In this document: positions 8,829 to 17,153 of the stretch, one piece after another | Position numbering within the stretch: the stretch's first letter is position 1 | Layout: the number at the start of each line of letters is the position of its first letter | From: CAXMMR01 sp965198995 | GTDB taxonomy: Bacteria; Pseudomonadota; Alphaproteobacteria; Acetobacterales; Acetobacteraceae | DNA: 64,000 nucleotides | NCBI GenBank assembly: GCA_965198995.1 | Contig: CBDAQG010000002.1 | Span: forward strand, 744,001-808,000 | Direction: 5' to 3' | The notes under the pieces: generated by a model | Told to the model about the DNA's origin: nothing | The model's input: only the letters and a program-made list of their open reading frames with translations | Database searches by the model: none | Made by a program: the position numbers and the translations under genes

Positions 8829-10946
8829 ATGGTCGCGACCGCTGAGGCGCACGCCGACGCCGCAGCCGCGAACGAACCGTTAAGTCATCTCACCGACAGA
8901 GCCTGGTCGCAAAAAAAGTATGGTTTGTTAACACCTCCGGTGTGGCGGCAGTGTACGGCAGTGGCCATTAAAGCCGCGGAGTTCTACCCGATGATCAGTT
9001 TCGCCTCCGAAGGGGTCACCTGGGCCAGCCGGACGATCACCTGGAGCTTCGTCGACGTGACGGCGCCAGCCGGCGGGTCGTCGCCGTTCACCAGCGGGCT
9101 GGATGCGGCCGAGCAGGCCACGGTGCGCGGGGCGGTGGCGCAATGGGCGGCCGCCTCGGGGTTGACGCTGGTCGAGCTGCCGGCGGGCGGTGCCGCGAGT
9201 GCCGACATCAGCATCGGCTTCGGCGCGCTCAGCGGCGCCGCGGTCGGGCCGCAAGCCAGCAGCGACGGCGGCGGCGAGGTCGGCGAGACGGATTGGCGCG
9301 ACGCCAATGGGCATCTCCAGCCCGGCGTCGTCATCCGCTTCGAGGATCCGGCGCTGCAGCCGCTCGTCGATGGCACCGGCACGCTGACCTATGCCGGAAC
9401 GCAGACCACGCTCTACCAGGTTGCCCTGCACGAGTTCGGCCACGCGCTCGGCCTCGCCCATTCGGCGGACCCGTCGGCGGTCATGAACGAGGATCTGGGG
9501 CCGATGAATGACGGCCTGGATGCCAACGACGTCGACGGCATCACCTGGCTGTATCCGGCGACCGTGCGGGTGACCGCGCGCCCTGGCGGGGCCGACGCCG
9601 CCGACCCGACCACGCTTGCGGTGCCCGGCGGCGGCACGGTCAGCCTGCCTGGCGCCGCGCTCGAGGGCCTGGCCGCCACGCTGCTCGCGCCGTCGCTCGA
9701 CGGCACGACGCCGATCACCTGGGTCGAACCCGGCGCCGGGGTGTCGCCGGGCGAGCCGGCGCTGCCGCCCGGCCAGCTCGGCCTGCTGGCGAGCGCGGCG
9801 AGCGGCATGGTGGCGCTTGGCGACGGCTATGTCGGCGTGGTCGCGCTCGACACCGCCCGGGCGGCCTCGCTCGTCGTGTCGGGCGGCCGCGCCGATGGGC
9901 AGGCGATCATCGGCGGGCAGACCGACATCGCGGTCATCGCCGGCCTGGGCGGCGGCAGCCTCGTCGGCGGCAACGGCAATGACAGCTTCCGCGCCGCACC
10001 CGGCGGCGACCCCTGGCAGGTCGTCCTCGGCGACGGCCGCGACACGGTCGTGACCTCGGGCCGGGACACCGTCATGACCAGCGTCGGCGAGCCGGGGCTC
10101 GGCCATGCGGCGCTCTTCCTCGGCGCCGGCGCCACGCTGGTCGTCGCCGGCGGCCTCGACACCGTGGTCGCCGGTGCCGGCGTCGACACCGTGTTCACCA
10201 CCGGCGACGCGCTGGTCTATGGCGGCACGGGCGCGCTGATGCTGGTGGAGCAGGCGGCGGCGACCCTGGTGGGCGGAGCCGGCCGGGCCACCGTGTTCGG
10301 CGCCGCGGCGGACGGCGACGTCGTCTATGGCGGCAGCGGCAGCACCGAGTTCGTCGGCGCCACAGGCCGCGCCAGCGTGATCGGCGGCAGCGGCGCCCTG
10401 ACCGTGTTCGCCGGCACTGGCGGCGGCATGGTCGTGGCCGGGCAGGGTCCGGCCGAGGTCTACGCCGGCACGGGCATGCTGGTGCAGGCGGGGCAGGGCG
10501 ACAGCACCATCACCGGCGCGGCCGGCGTGCGCGTCGCCCTGGCCGGCGACGGCAGCGCCGAGGTGGCGCTCGGCGGCGGTCCGGAGACGATCGACGCCTC
10601 GGCGGCCGGCGGCAGCAACGCCCTGTTCGCCGGTAGCGGCGCCGACGTCGTGCTGGCCGGAGCCGGCCATGACACCCTGTTCGCCGGCAGCGGCGCGGCC
10701 ACGCGCACCGGCGGCGGCGGCACGGTGTTCGACTTCGCCGCCGCCGTGGCGCCCGGCAGCACCGTGATCAACGATTTCAGCTTTGGGCACGACCAGTTGC
10801 TGCTGGCCGGATTTGGCGCTGCTGCCAATGCGGCGGTCACGCAGTCGGCCGTCCAGGGGGCGGCGGGATTGATGCTGACATTGCCCAACGGCAGCACGGT
10901 GCTGCTCGCCGGCGTGCACAGCCTGGCGAATGGGCTGTTTGGCTGA
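8829..10946 (+). CDS. Matrixin-like zinc metalloprotease with glycine-rich RTX-like repeat tail
   Basis: 705 residues, ATG 8829 with GAGG upstream. No classical signal peptide. A zincin domain lies at about residues 55-240 with the motif HEFGHALGLAH (H201, E202, H205, H211), followed by the AVMNEDL Met-turn, as in matrixins (M10). After a linker come roughly 300 residues of glycine-rich repeats, including LVGGNGNDSF (calcium-binding nonapeptide type) and variants such as VFAGTGGG. The tail ends in an LTLPNGSTVLLAGVH segment. Lack of an amino-terminal signal plus this tail suggests type I secretion; no ABC exporter genes are in the window. A similar tail is found on the protein at 18948-20960. 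Confidence 0.85.
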   Translation: MVATAEAHADAAAANEPLSHLTDRAWSQKKYGLLTPPVWRQCTAVAIKAAEFYPMISFASEGVTWASRTITWSFVDVTAPAGGSSPFTSGLDAAEQATVRGAVAQWAAASGLTLVELPAGGAASADISIGFGALSGAAVGPQASSDGGGEVGETDWRDANGHLQPGVVIRFEDPALQPLVDGTGTLTYAGTQTTLYQVALHEFGHALGLAHSADPSAVMNEDLGPMNDGLDANDVDGITWLYPATVRVTARPGGADAADPTTLAVPGGGTVSLPGAALEGLAATLLAPSLDGTTPITWVEPGAGVSPGEPALPPGQLGLLASAASGMVALGDGYVGVVALDTARAASLVVSGGRADGQAIIGGQTDIAVIAGLGGGSLVGGNGNDSFRAAPGGDPWQVVLGDGRDTVVTSGRDTVMTSVGEPGLGHAALFLGAGATLVVAGGLDTVVAGAGVDTVFTTGDALVYGGTGALMLVEQAAATLVGGAGRATVFGAAADGDVVYGGSGSTEFVGATGRASVIGGSGALTVFAGTGGGMVVAGQGPAEVYAGTGMLVQAGQGDSTITGAAGVRVALAGDGSAEVALGGGPETIDASAAGGSNALFAGSGADVVLAGAGHDTLFAGSGAATRTGGGGTVFDFAAAVAPGSTVINDFSFGHDQLLLAGFGAAANAAVTQSAVQGAAGLMLTLPNGSTVLLAGVHSLANGLFG

Positions 10947-10949
10947 GGC

Positions 10950-11092
10950 AGGAAGCTTCGCCCGTTGACCCGATCAAAGGCGGAGCCTTTAAAATCCATA
11001 CTTGGCTGGTAACGACGAGGGTCAGTGACCTTACGGATGGGGGTCTGGGGCCTCAGGCCCCAGCGGGTCGAGGGCAGCGCCCTCGCCGTCCT
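10950..11092. repeat. Repeat family B, copy 2
   Basis: It contains a diverged first module (AAGCTT), the AAAGGC/GCCTTT hairpin with AAAATCC, a CTGGGGCCTCAGGCCCCAG palindrome replacing the usual GGGGGCGCC module, and a CGAGGGC/GCCCTCG hairpin. It ends three bases before the PHO box of the pst operon. Confidence 0.85.
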
Positions 11093-11094
11093 TT

Positions 11095-11112
11095 CTGTCA
11101 TCGATCCTTCAT
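11095..11112 (+). promoter_or_regulatory. PHO box upstream of pstS
   Basis: CTGTCAT-CGAT-CCTTCAT: two 7-bp direct repeats separated by 4 bp, the PhoB-binding layout, with a single mismatch in the second half against CTGTCAT. It is 81 bp upstream of the pstS start. The phoB gene is at the end of the same locus, so autoregulation under phosphate limitation is expected. Confidence 0.82.
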
Positions 11113-11193
11113 CAAACTGCAATAGACACGACCCGATCCCTGGCTAGTGTCCGCCCGCCGCAGGATTGGCGAGCGTTCACCCAGAGGTCTTTG

Positions 11194-12240
11194 ATGAGAC
11201 GTATCCGCGTTGCCCCGATCGCCGCTGCGGTCGGGTTTTGCCTCGTCGGCGCTGCCGCGGCCCATGCCGAGGCGATTACCGGCGCCGGCTCCAGCTTCGC
11301 CGCGCCGATCTACGGCAAATGGGCCGAGGCTGCCGCCAGCAGCACCGGCATCACGCTGAACTACCAGTCGATCGGCTCGGGCGCCGGCCAGACCCAGATC
11401 ATCAACCGCACGGTGGATTTCGGCGCCTCCGACGCGCCGGTCAGCGCCGACCGCCTCTCCACCAACCACCTGGTGCAGTTTCCCACCGTGATGGGCGCCG
11501 TCGACCTGATCGTGAACGTCCCCGGCATCAGCGTCGACCAGCTCAAGCTCGACGGTCCGACCATCGCGGCGATCTATCTCGGCGACGTCGTCAAGTGGAA
11601 CGACCCCAAGATCGCCGCCCTCAACCCCGGCGTCACGCTGCCGTCGATCGCCATCGCCCCGGTCTACCGCGCCGACGGCTCCGGCACGACCTACGTGTTC
11701 ACCGACTACCTCGCCAAGGTCAGCCCCGGCTTCAAGACCAGGGTGGGCTCGGCGACCTCGGTCAAGTGGCCGGCGGGCTCGGGCGCCAAGGGCAGCGAGG
11801 GCGTCTCCGGCACGGTGAAGAACATTCGCGGCGGCATCGGCTACGTCGAGAGCGCCTACGCCAGCCGCAACCGCCTCGTCACCGTGCAGCTCCGGGCGCA
11901 TGACGGCGGCTTCCTCAAGGCGAGCCTCGACAGCTTCGCCGCCGCCGCCGCCGCCGCCGACTGGACCCACGCCACCAACTTCGCCGTCGACCTCAACGAC
12001 GAGCCGGGTGCGACCAGCTGGCCGATCGTTTCCGCCACCTTCGTGCTGCTGCCCGCCAACCCGACGGACGCGACGAAGTCCGCCGCGGTGCTGAAGTTCT
12101 TCGACTGGGCGTACACCAGCGGCGACCCGGTCGCGCACGACCTGCAATACGTGCCGCTGCCCGCCAGCGTGAAGTCCGCGGTGCGCGAGGTCTGGCGCGC
12201 CCAGGTGCACGGTCCGGGCGGCGCGGCGGTCTACAAGTAG
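11194..12240 (+). CDS. pstS: Phosphate ABC transporter substrate-binding protein PstS
   Basis: 348 residues from ATG 11194; AGAGG precedes it by about six bases, so the adjacent TTG 11191 is not needed. Signal peptide with cleavage after AHA. PstS hallmarks: TGAGSSFAAPIYGKW at the mature start, GSGAGQ and DFGASDAP phosphate-site loops, and SGTTYVFTDYL. It binds phosphate in the periplasm and delivers it to PstCA. It is the first gene of the pst operon, four bases ahead of pstC, and is preceded by a PHO box. Confidence 0.95.
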   Translation: MRRIRVAPIAAAVGFCLVGAAAAHAEAITGAGSSFAAPIYGKWAEAAASSTGITLNYQSIGSGAGQTQIINRTVDFGASDAPVSADRLSTNHLVQFPTVMGAVDLIVNVPGISVDQLKLDGPTIAAIYLGDVVKWNDPKIAALNPGVTLPSIAIAPVYRADGSGTTYVFTDYLAKVSPGFKTRVGSATSVKWPAGSGAKGSEGVSGTVKNIRGGIGYVESAYASRNRLVTVQLRAHDGGFLKASLDSFAAAAAAADWTHATNFAVDLNDEPGATSWPIVSATFVLLPANPTDATKSAAVLKFFDWAYTSGDPVAHDLQYVPLPASVKSAVREVWRAQVHGPGGAAVYK

Positions 12241-12244
12241 GCCG

Positions 12245-13207
12245 GTGTCCGCCACCCTCCGATCGCCCGGCGCACGGGTGGGGCACGCCGGCGCCGACCG
12301 CGCCTTCGCGCTGCTCGCCCGGCTGTGCGGGCTATTCGTCCTGGTGCTGCTCGGCGCCATCATCCTGATGCTGTTCGTCGGCGGCCTGCCGGCGTTTCGT
12401 CATTTCGGCTTCGGCTTCCTGGTCTCGACCGACTGGGACCCGGTGCAGATGATCTACGGCGCCGCCGTGCCGGTGTTCGGCACCATCACCACGGGCGTGG
12501 TGGCGCTGGTCGTCGCTGTGCCGCTCGCCTTCGGGGTCGCCTACACGCTGACCGAGCTGGCGCCGGCCTGGCTGCGTCGGCCGGTCGGCGTCGCCATCGA
12601 GCTGCTCGCCGCCGTGCCCTCGATCATCTACGGCATGTGGGGCTTCTTCGTCATCGTGCCGATCATGGGCCAGACGGTGGAGCCGTGGCTCACCGACCAT
12701 CTCGGCGGCGTGCCGGTGATCGGCGGGCTGTTCCAGGGCGCGCCGTTCGGCACCGGCATCCTGACCGCGGCGCTGGTGCTCGCCGTGATGATCATCCCGT
12801 TCGTCGCCGCCACCATGCGCGACGTGTTCCTGACCGTGCCGCCGATGCTGAAGGAGAGCGCCTACGGCCTGGGCTGCACGAGCTGGGAGGTGATGCGCTC
12901 GATCACCCTGCCTTACACCCGCAGCTCGGTGGTTGGCGGCATCATGCTCGGGCTCGGCCGGGCGCTGGGCGAGACGATGGCGGTCACCTTCGTGATCGGC
13001 AACACCAACCGGCTGCCGAGCAACCTGTTCGGCGCCGGCAACACCATCGCCTCGCTGGTCGCGCTCGAGTTCCCCGAGAGCCAGGCGGGGTCGCTGGCGA
13101 TGTCGTCGCTGCTGGCGCTCGGCTTCATCCTGTTCGTCATCTCCTTCGCGGTGCTGGCGATCTCGCGGCTGATGCTGCGGCCACATGCCAGGACGCGGCC
13201 GGCATGA
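12245..13207 (+). CDS. pstC: Phosphate ABC transporter permease PstC
   Basis: 320 residues from GTG 12245. About six transmembrane segments; the first spans roughly residues 28-50. The permease coupling motif lies around ESAYGLGCTSWEVMRSITLPY (EAA loop). It pairs with PstA to form the membrane channel of the high-affinity phosphate importer. It begins four bases after pstS, and its TGA overlaps the pstA ATG (ATGA), giving tight translational coupling. Confidence 0.95.
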   Translation: MSATLRSPGARVGHAGADRAFALLARLCGLFVLVLLGAIILMLFVGGLPAFRHFGFGFLVSTDWDPVQMIYGAAVPVFGTITTGVVALVVAVPLAFGVAYTLTELAPAWLRRPVGVAIELLAAVPSIIYGMWGFFVIVPIMGQTVEPWLTDHLGGVPVIGGLFQGAPFGTGILTAALVLAVMIIPFVAATMRDVFLTVPPMLKESAYGLGCTSWEVMRSITLPYTRSSVVGGIMLGLGRALGETMAVTFVIGNTNRLPSNLFGAGNTIASLVALEFPESQAGSLAMSSLLALGFILFVISFAVLAISRLMLRPHARTRPA

Positions 13208-14085
13208 GCATCACCGCCATCGCCACCTTCGAGCGGCGCGACCTCGCCACCGGCGAGCGCCTCGGCCGCCGTCGCCGCACCGCCAGCCGGGCGGTCTCCG
13301 CGCTGTGCTGGGCCGCGACCGCGCTGGCGCTGCTGCTGCTCGCCTCCATCCTCACCACGCTGATCGTGCGCGGCGCCGCCGGGCTGTCGCTGCACATGCT
13401 GGTGACCAGCACCCGCGCGCCCGGCTCCAATGGCGGCCTGCTCAACGCGATCGCCGGCAGCCTGATCCAGACCGCCATCGGCACCGCTTTGGGCACCCCG
13501 GTCGGGCTGATGGTCGGCACCTACCTCGCCGAGTATGCGCGCGGCTCGGCCCTCGGCAACGCGGTGCGCTTCGTCTCCGACATCCTGCTCTCCGCCCCCT
13601 CCATCCTCATCGGCCTGTTCGTCTACAAGCTGGTGGTCGAGCCGATGGGCGGCTTCTCCGGCATCGCCGGCGGCGTGGCACTCGGCATCATCGTCGTGCC
13701 GATCGTCGTGCGCACCACCGAGGACATGCTGCGCCTGATCCCGGACACGCTGCGCGAGGCCTCGATCGCGCTCGGCGCGCCGAAATGGCGGACCATCGTG
13801 TTTGTCTGCTATCGCGCCGCGCTGGACGGCATCATGACCGGCGTCCTGCTCGCGGTGGCGCGGGTCGCCGGCGAGACGGCGCCGCTGCTGTTCACCTCGC
13901 TCGGCAATCTCACCTGGTCGGTGGGCCTGACCCACCCGATGGCCAGCCTGCCGGTGACGATCTACCAGTATGCCGGCTCGGCGTTCGACGACTGGGTGCA
14001 GCTCGGCTGGACCGGGGCGCTGCTGATCACCGCCGGCGTGCTGGCGACCAACATCATCGCCCGCGTTGTGATACGCCGTCGCTGA
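13204..14085 (+). CDS. pstA: Phosphate ABC transporter permease PstA
   Basis: 293 residues from ATG 13204, overlapping pstC by four bases. Membrane segments begin near residue 30 (ALCWAATALALLLLAS). The EAA coupling loop reads REASIALGAPKWRTIVF. The conserved ETAPLLFT stretch near the carboxy-terminal third is typical of PstA. It forms the phosphate channel with PstC and contacts the PstB ATPase that follows one base after its stop. Confidence 0.95.
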   Translation: MSITAIATFERRDLATGERLGRRRRTASRAVSALCWAATALALLLLASILTTLIVRGAAGLSLHMLVTSTRAPGSNGGLLNAIAGSLIQTAIGTALGTPVGLMVGTYLAEYARGSALGNAVRFVSDILLSAPSILIGLFVYKLVVEPMGGFSGIAGGVALGIIVVPIVVRTTEDMLRLIPDTLREASIALGAPKWRTIVFVCYRAALDGIMTGVLLAVARVAGETAPLLFTSLGNLTWSVGLTHPMASLPVTIYQYAGSAFDDWVQLGWTGALLITAGVLATNIIARVVIRRR

Positions 14086-14086
14086 G

Positions 14087-14944
14087 ATGACGGTCGCGAA
14101 CACCGCGGGGGCGGCAGGAGTGAGCATGATGGGGCACGCGACGACCGGCAAGATCGAGGCGCGCCCGGCGCAGGCCCTGGCCGCCGAGGCGTCGGCGCGG
14201 CTGACGATCCGCAACCTCGATTTCTTCTACGGCGCCAACCAGGCGCTGAAGTCGATCGCGCTCGACCTGCCCGAAAAGCGCGTCACCGCCATGATCGGCC
14301 CGTCCGGCTGCGGCAAGTCGACGCTGCTGCGGGTGCTCAACCGGATGTACGACCTGTATCCGAACCAGCGCGCCACCGGCGAGGTGATGCTCGACGGCCA
14401 GAACCTGATCGCGCCGAAGATCGACGTCAACCTGTTGCGCAGCCGGATCGGCATGGTGTTCCAGAAGCCGACGCCGTTCCCGATGTCGGTCTACGACAAC
14501 ATCGCCTACGGGGTGCGCCTGCATGAGCGCCTGTCGCGGTCGCAGATGGACGAGCGGGTCGAGTGGTCGCTCACCCGGGCGGCGCTGTGGACGGAGGTGA
14601 AGGATCGCCAGACCTCCCCCGCCGGCAGCCTGTCCGGCGGCCAGCAGCAGCGTCTGTGCATCGCGCGCACCATCGCCACCCGCCCGGAGATCATCCTGCT
14701 CGACGAGCCGACCTCGGCGCTGGACCCGATCAGCACGCTCAAGGTCGAGGAGCTGATCGACGAGCTCAAGCGCGACTTCACCATCGCCATCGTCACCCAC
14801 AACATGCAGCAGGCCGGCCGCTGCGCCGACCAGGTCGCCTTCTTCTACCTCGGCGAGCTCGTCGAGGTGGCGACGGCGAGCGACATGTTCACCGCCCCCA
14901 AGCAGCGCCGCACCCAGGAATACATCACCGGTCGCTTCGGCTAG
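14087..14944 (+). CDS. pstB: Phosphate ABC transporter ATP-binding protein PstB
   Basis: 285 residues. Walker A GPSGCGKST at 71-79, Q-loop FQKPTPFPMS, signature LSGGQQQR at 182-189, Walker B IILLDEP with DEPTSALDP, and the H-switch in VTHNMQQA. The FQKPxPFPMS wording is specific to PstB among ABC ATPases. The first 35 or so residues are a variable extension; an internal ATG (14129) is an alternative start. It powers PstCA in the cytoplasm. Confidence 0.96.
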   Translation: MTVANTAGAAGVSMMGHATTGKIEARPAQALAAEASARLTIRNLDFFYGANQALKSIALDLPEKRVTAMIGPSGCGKSTLLRVLNRMYDLYPNQRATGEVMLDGQNLIAPKIDVNLLRSRIGMVFQKPTPFPMSVYDNIAYGVRLHERLSRSQMDERVEWSLTRAALWTEVKDRQTSPAGSLSGGQQQRLCIARTIATRPEIILLDEPTSALDPISTLKVEELIDELKRDFTIAIVTHNMQQAGRCADQVAFFYLGELVEVATASDMFTAPKQRRTQEYITGRFG

Positions 14945-14960
14945 GCGGCAGGAGCGCACC

Positions 14961-15683
14961 ATGTCGGAACCATCCGCCCACATCGTCACCAGCTACGAAA
15001 GCGAGCTCAAACGCCTGCGCGACCTGCTGACCGAAATGGGCGGCCTGGTCGAAAGCCAGGTGGCGACGGCGGCGGCCGCGGTCGCCGAGCAGGACAACGA
15101 CGCGGCGATGCGCGTGGTCGAGCAGGATGTCGGCGTCGATGCGCTGGAGCGCGAGATCGAGCAGTTCGTCATCCGCCTGCTGGCGCTGCGCCAGCCGATG
15201 GCGCAGGATTTGCGCCAGGTGATCTCGGCGTTGAAGATCACCGCCGCCCTCGAGCGCATCGGCGACTACGCCGCCAACGTTGCCAAGCGCAGCGTCGTGC
15301 TCAACCAGTACACGCTGCCGTTCTCGCTCGGCGGGCTGTCGCACATGGCTCGGCTGGTGCAGGAAAACCTGCGGCTGACGATTGATGCCATCGGCGACGC
15401 GGATGCCGGCAAGGCGATGCAGGTCTGGCGCGCCGACGAGGCGGTCGACGACATCTACAACGCGATCTTCCGCGAGTTCATTACGTATATGATGGAGGAT
15501 CCACGCAGCATCACGCCCTGTGCGCACCTGCTGTTCATCGCCAAGAACCTGGAGCGCATCGGCGACCATGCGACCAACATCGCCGAGACGGTGCACTACA
15601 TGGTGACCGGCGCGCAGCCGGCGGAGGCTAGGCCCAAGGGCGATAAGTCGGCGTATGCGGTGGTGCGGCCGCAGGGTGAGTAG
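14961..15683 (+). CDS. phoU: Phosphate signalling regulator PhoU
   Basis: 240 residues. Two tandem three-helix PhoU domains with the repeated metal-binding pattern: ERIGDYAANVAKR in the first half and ERIGDHATNIAE in the second. PhoU links the Pst transporter to the PhoR/PhoB system and restrains it when phosphate is plentiful. It follows pstB by 16 bases. A copy of repeat A separates it from phoB. Confidence 0.95.
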   Translation: MSEPSAHIVTSYESELKRLRDLLTEMGGLVESQVATAAAAVAEQDNDAAMRVVEQDVGVDALEREIEQFVIRLLALRQPMAQDLRQVISALKITAALERIGDYAANVAKRSVVLNQYTLPFSLGGLSHMARLVQENLRLTIDAIGDADAGKAMQVWRADEAVDDIYNAIFREFITYMMEDPRSITPCAHLLFIAKNLERIGDHATNIAETVHYMVTGAQPAEARPKGDKSAYAVVRPQGE

Positions 15684-15691
15684 CAAGCAAG

Positions 15692-15796
15692 GCGTCCTTT
15701 TTTGAAAAAAGGACCAAAAACTTTTGCCCATCAAGGATGCGTCAGCCGGATGAAAGTTTTTTGCTTCTTTTTTTCAAAAAAGCAGCGCTTCCTTTT
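15692..15796. repeat. Repeat family A, full copy 2 (between phoU and phoB)
   Basis: The left hairpin has stem GTCC/GGAC around a T6-G-A6 core, followed by AAAAACTTTTG. After a spacer of about 30 bases, AAAGTTTTTTG leads into a right hairpin with stem GCTTC and a partly broken partner (GCAGC). Same architecture as copy 1, with a different stem sequence. It could attenuate transcription into phoB. Confidence 0.88.
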
Positions 15797-15810
15797 TCCA
15801 CGGAGCCAAG

Positions 15811-16539
15811 ATGCAAACCGCCATCGGCACCAGCCCGTTCTCGCTCGCCAAGCCGCTCGTGCTCCTGGTCGAGGACGAGGCGGCGCTTGCAACCATGCTG
15901 CGCTACAATCTCGAGAAGCAGGGCTTCCGGGTCGAAGAGGCGGTCGACGGGCAGGAGGCGATGACGCGGATCGCCGAGACCGTGCCCGACATCGTGCTGC
16001 TCGACTGGATGCTGCCGGTGATGTCCGGCATCGAGGTGTGCCGGCAGATCCGCCGCCGACCGGCCACGCGCGACCTGCCGGTGATCATGGTGACCGCGCG
16101 CGTCGAGGACCAGGATGCGGTGCGCGGCCTGAACACCGGCGCGGACGACTACATCACCAAGCCGTTCAACATGGAGGCGCTGCTCGCCCGCATGCGCGCC
16201 CTGCTGCGCCGCGCCAGCAGCGTCGCCGTCAAGGGCTCGCTCACCTTCCACGACATCACCATGGACCTTGCCGCCCACCGGGTGAGCCGCAACGGCCGCG
16301 CCGTCCATCTCGGCCCGACCGAGTTCCGGCTGCTGGAGTTCCTGATGCAGCACCCACGCCGGGTGTTCTCGCGCGAAGAGCTGCTCGACGCCGTCTGGGG
16401 GCCTGACATTCACGTCGAGCCGCGCACCGTTGACGTGCATATCCGCCGACTGCGCAAGTCGGTGAACGACCAGGGCGAGTTGGACCTGGTGCGCACGGTC
16501 CGAGCCGCCGGGTATGCGCTGGACACGGATCCTGTGTGA
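15811..16539 (+). CDS. phoB: Phosphate response regulator PhoB (OmpR family)
   Basis: 242 residues. The receiver domain has acidic pocket E21-D22, phosphoacceptor D65 (VLLDWMLP), and K117 in ITKPFN. The carboxy-terminal winged-helix DNA-binding domain (LGPTEFRLLEFL, SREELLDAVWG, VDVHIRRLRKS) is of the OmpR/PhoB type. It activates PHO-box promoters, including the one upstream of pstS. The partner kinase PhoR is not in the window, so the pair is split or PhoR lies elsewhere. Repeat A immediately upstream may separate its expression from pst-phoU. Confidence 0.92.
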   Translation: MQTAIGTSPFSLAKPLVLLVEDEAALATMLRYNLEKQGFRVEEAVDGQEAMTRIAETVPDIVLLDWMLPVMSGIEVCRQIRRRPATRDLPVIMVTARVEDQDAVRGLNTGADDYITKPFNMEALLARMRALLRRASSVAVKGSLTFHDITMDLAAHRVSRNGRAVHLGPTEFRLLEFLMQHPRRVFSREELLDAVWGPDIHVEPRTVDVHIRRLRKSVNDQGELDLVRTVRAAGYALDTDPV

Positions 16540-16684
16540 AGGAAGGCGAGGGGCTTTCCCTCCTTGAGCCTTTCCAACTGCGCTGTGCGCAGTCGGAACC
16601 TTTGGCTCACTCCGCCCCTCGACCTCATCAAAGGCGGAGCCGCACGCTGGCGCGTGACGGGTCCAGGCCAGAGCCCTGGTCTTC
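16540..16684. repeat. Repeat family B, copy 3 (rearranged)
   Basis: The modules appear in a different order. A GAGGGG-type hairpin start is followed by an inverted module (CCAACTGCGC/GCGCAGTCGG palindrome with flanking TTTGGCTCACTCCGCCC), then AAAGGCGGAGCC, and a CACGCTGGCGCGTG/GGGTCCAGG stretch ending at the gtrA stop codon. The palindrome module also occurs at 25367-25437 and 48760-48834, in the opposite orientation. Confidence 0.82.
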
Positions 16685-17129
16685 ACGAATGCTGCCGAAA
16701 GACAATCCGTTTTGATAGCGTAAAGTTCGCTCCCATGCCGCACAGGGCGCCGGCGGCTTGCGGCAGGATGGGATGGTGGAAGCAGAGCGGAACCAGCGCC
16801 GTCAGGGCGGCGAAGGCGCCGTAGTTCAGGCTGGCGCCGGCGGAGTTCGCCATCAGGTAGAGCGCCCATTGCCGCACCAATGAGCCGTGCATGACGCCGC
16901 GGAAGGTGATGGTGCGGTTGAGCATCCAGGCGGTGGTGGCGGCGACGAGCAGCGACATCAGCTTGCCGCCGTAGCGGCCGAGCAGGGGCAGGGCGGCGTA
17001 GAGCACGGTGGAGTCGACGACGAAGCCGATGACGCCGACGATGCCGAAGCGAAAGAAGCGCGAGGTCAGGAAGCGCCACAGCAAAAGGGGGACGCCTTTC
17101 GGCGCCCCCCTTGAGCCAGGCTTGCGCAT
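16683..17129 (-). CDS. GtrA-family membrane protein
   Basis: Up to 148 residues from ATG 17129. Four transmembrane segments, and the GtrA signature RFGIVGVIGFVVD near the start and NFTLSKRIVF at the end. GtrA-like proteins are small flippase-like membrane proteins associated with transfer of lipid-linked sugars. The first fifteen codons run through a strong hairpin (17085-17112), so the true start may be the TTG at 17084 (before LLWRFLTSRFF). It lies 24 bases after the OmpA-like gene on the same strand. No glycosyltransferase partner is adjacent. Confidence 0.82.
   Translation of the reverse strand: MRKPGSRGAPKGVPLLLWRFLTSRFFRFGIVGVIGFVVDSTVLYAALPLLGRYGGKLMSLLVAATTAWMLNRTITFRGVMHGSLVRQWALYLMANSAGASLNYGAFAALTALVPLCFHHPILPQAAGALCGMGANFTLSKRIVFRQHS
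17085..17112 (-). terminator. Intrinsic terminator-like hairpin overlapping the gtrA start region
   Basis: On the minus strand: AAGGGGG-GCGCC, a GAAA tetraloop, then GGCGT-CCCCCTT followed by further T residues. This long GC-rich stem with a stable GNRA loop and a short T tract is the form of a rho-independent terminator. It lies about 40 bases past the stop of the OmpA-like gene (17154) but inside the annotated start of gtrA. Confidence 0.72.
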
Positions 17130-17153
17130 GGTCCGGTCGAAACCGGGGGTTGA

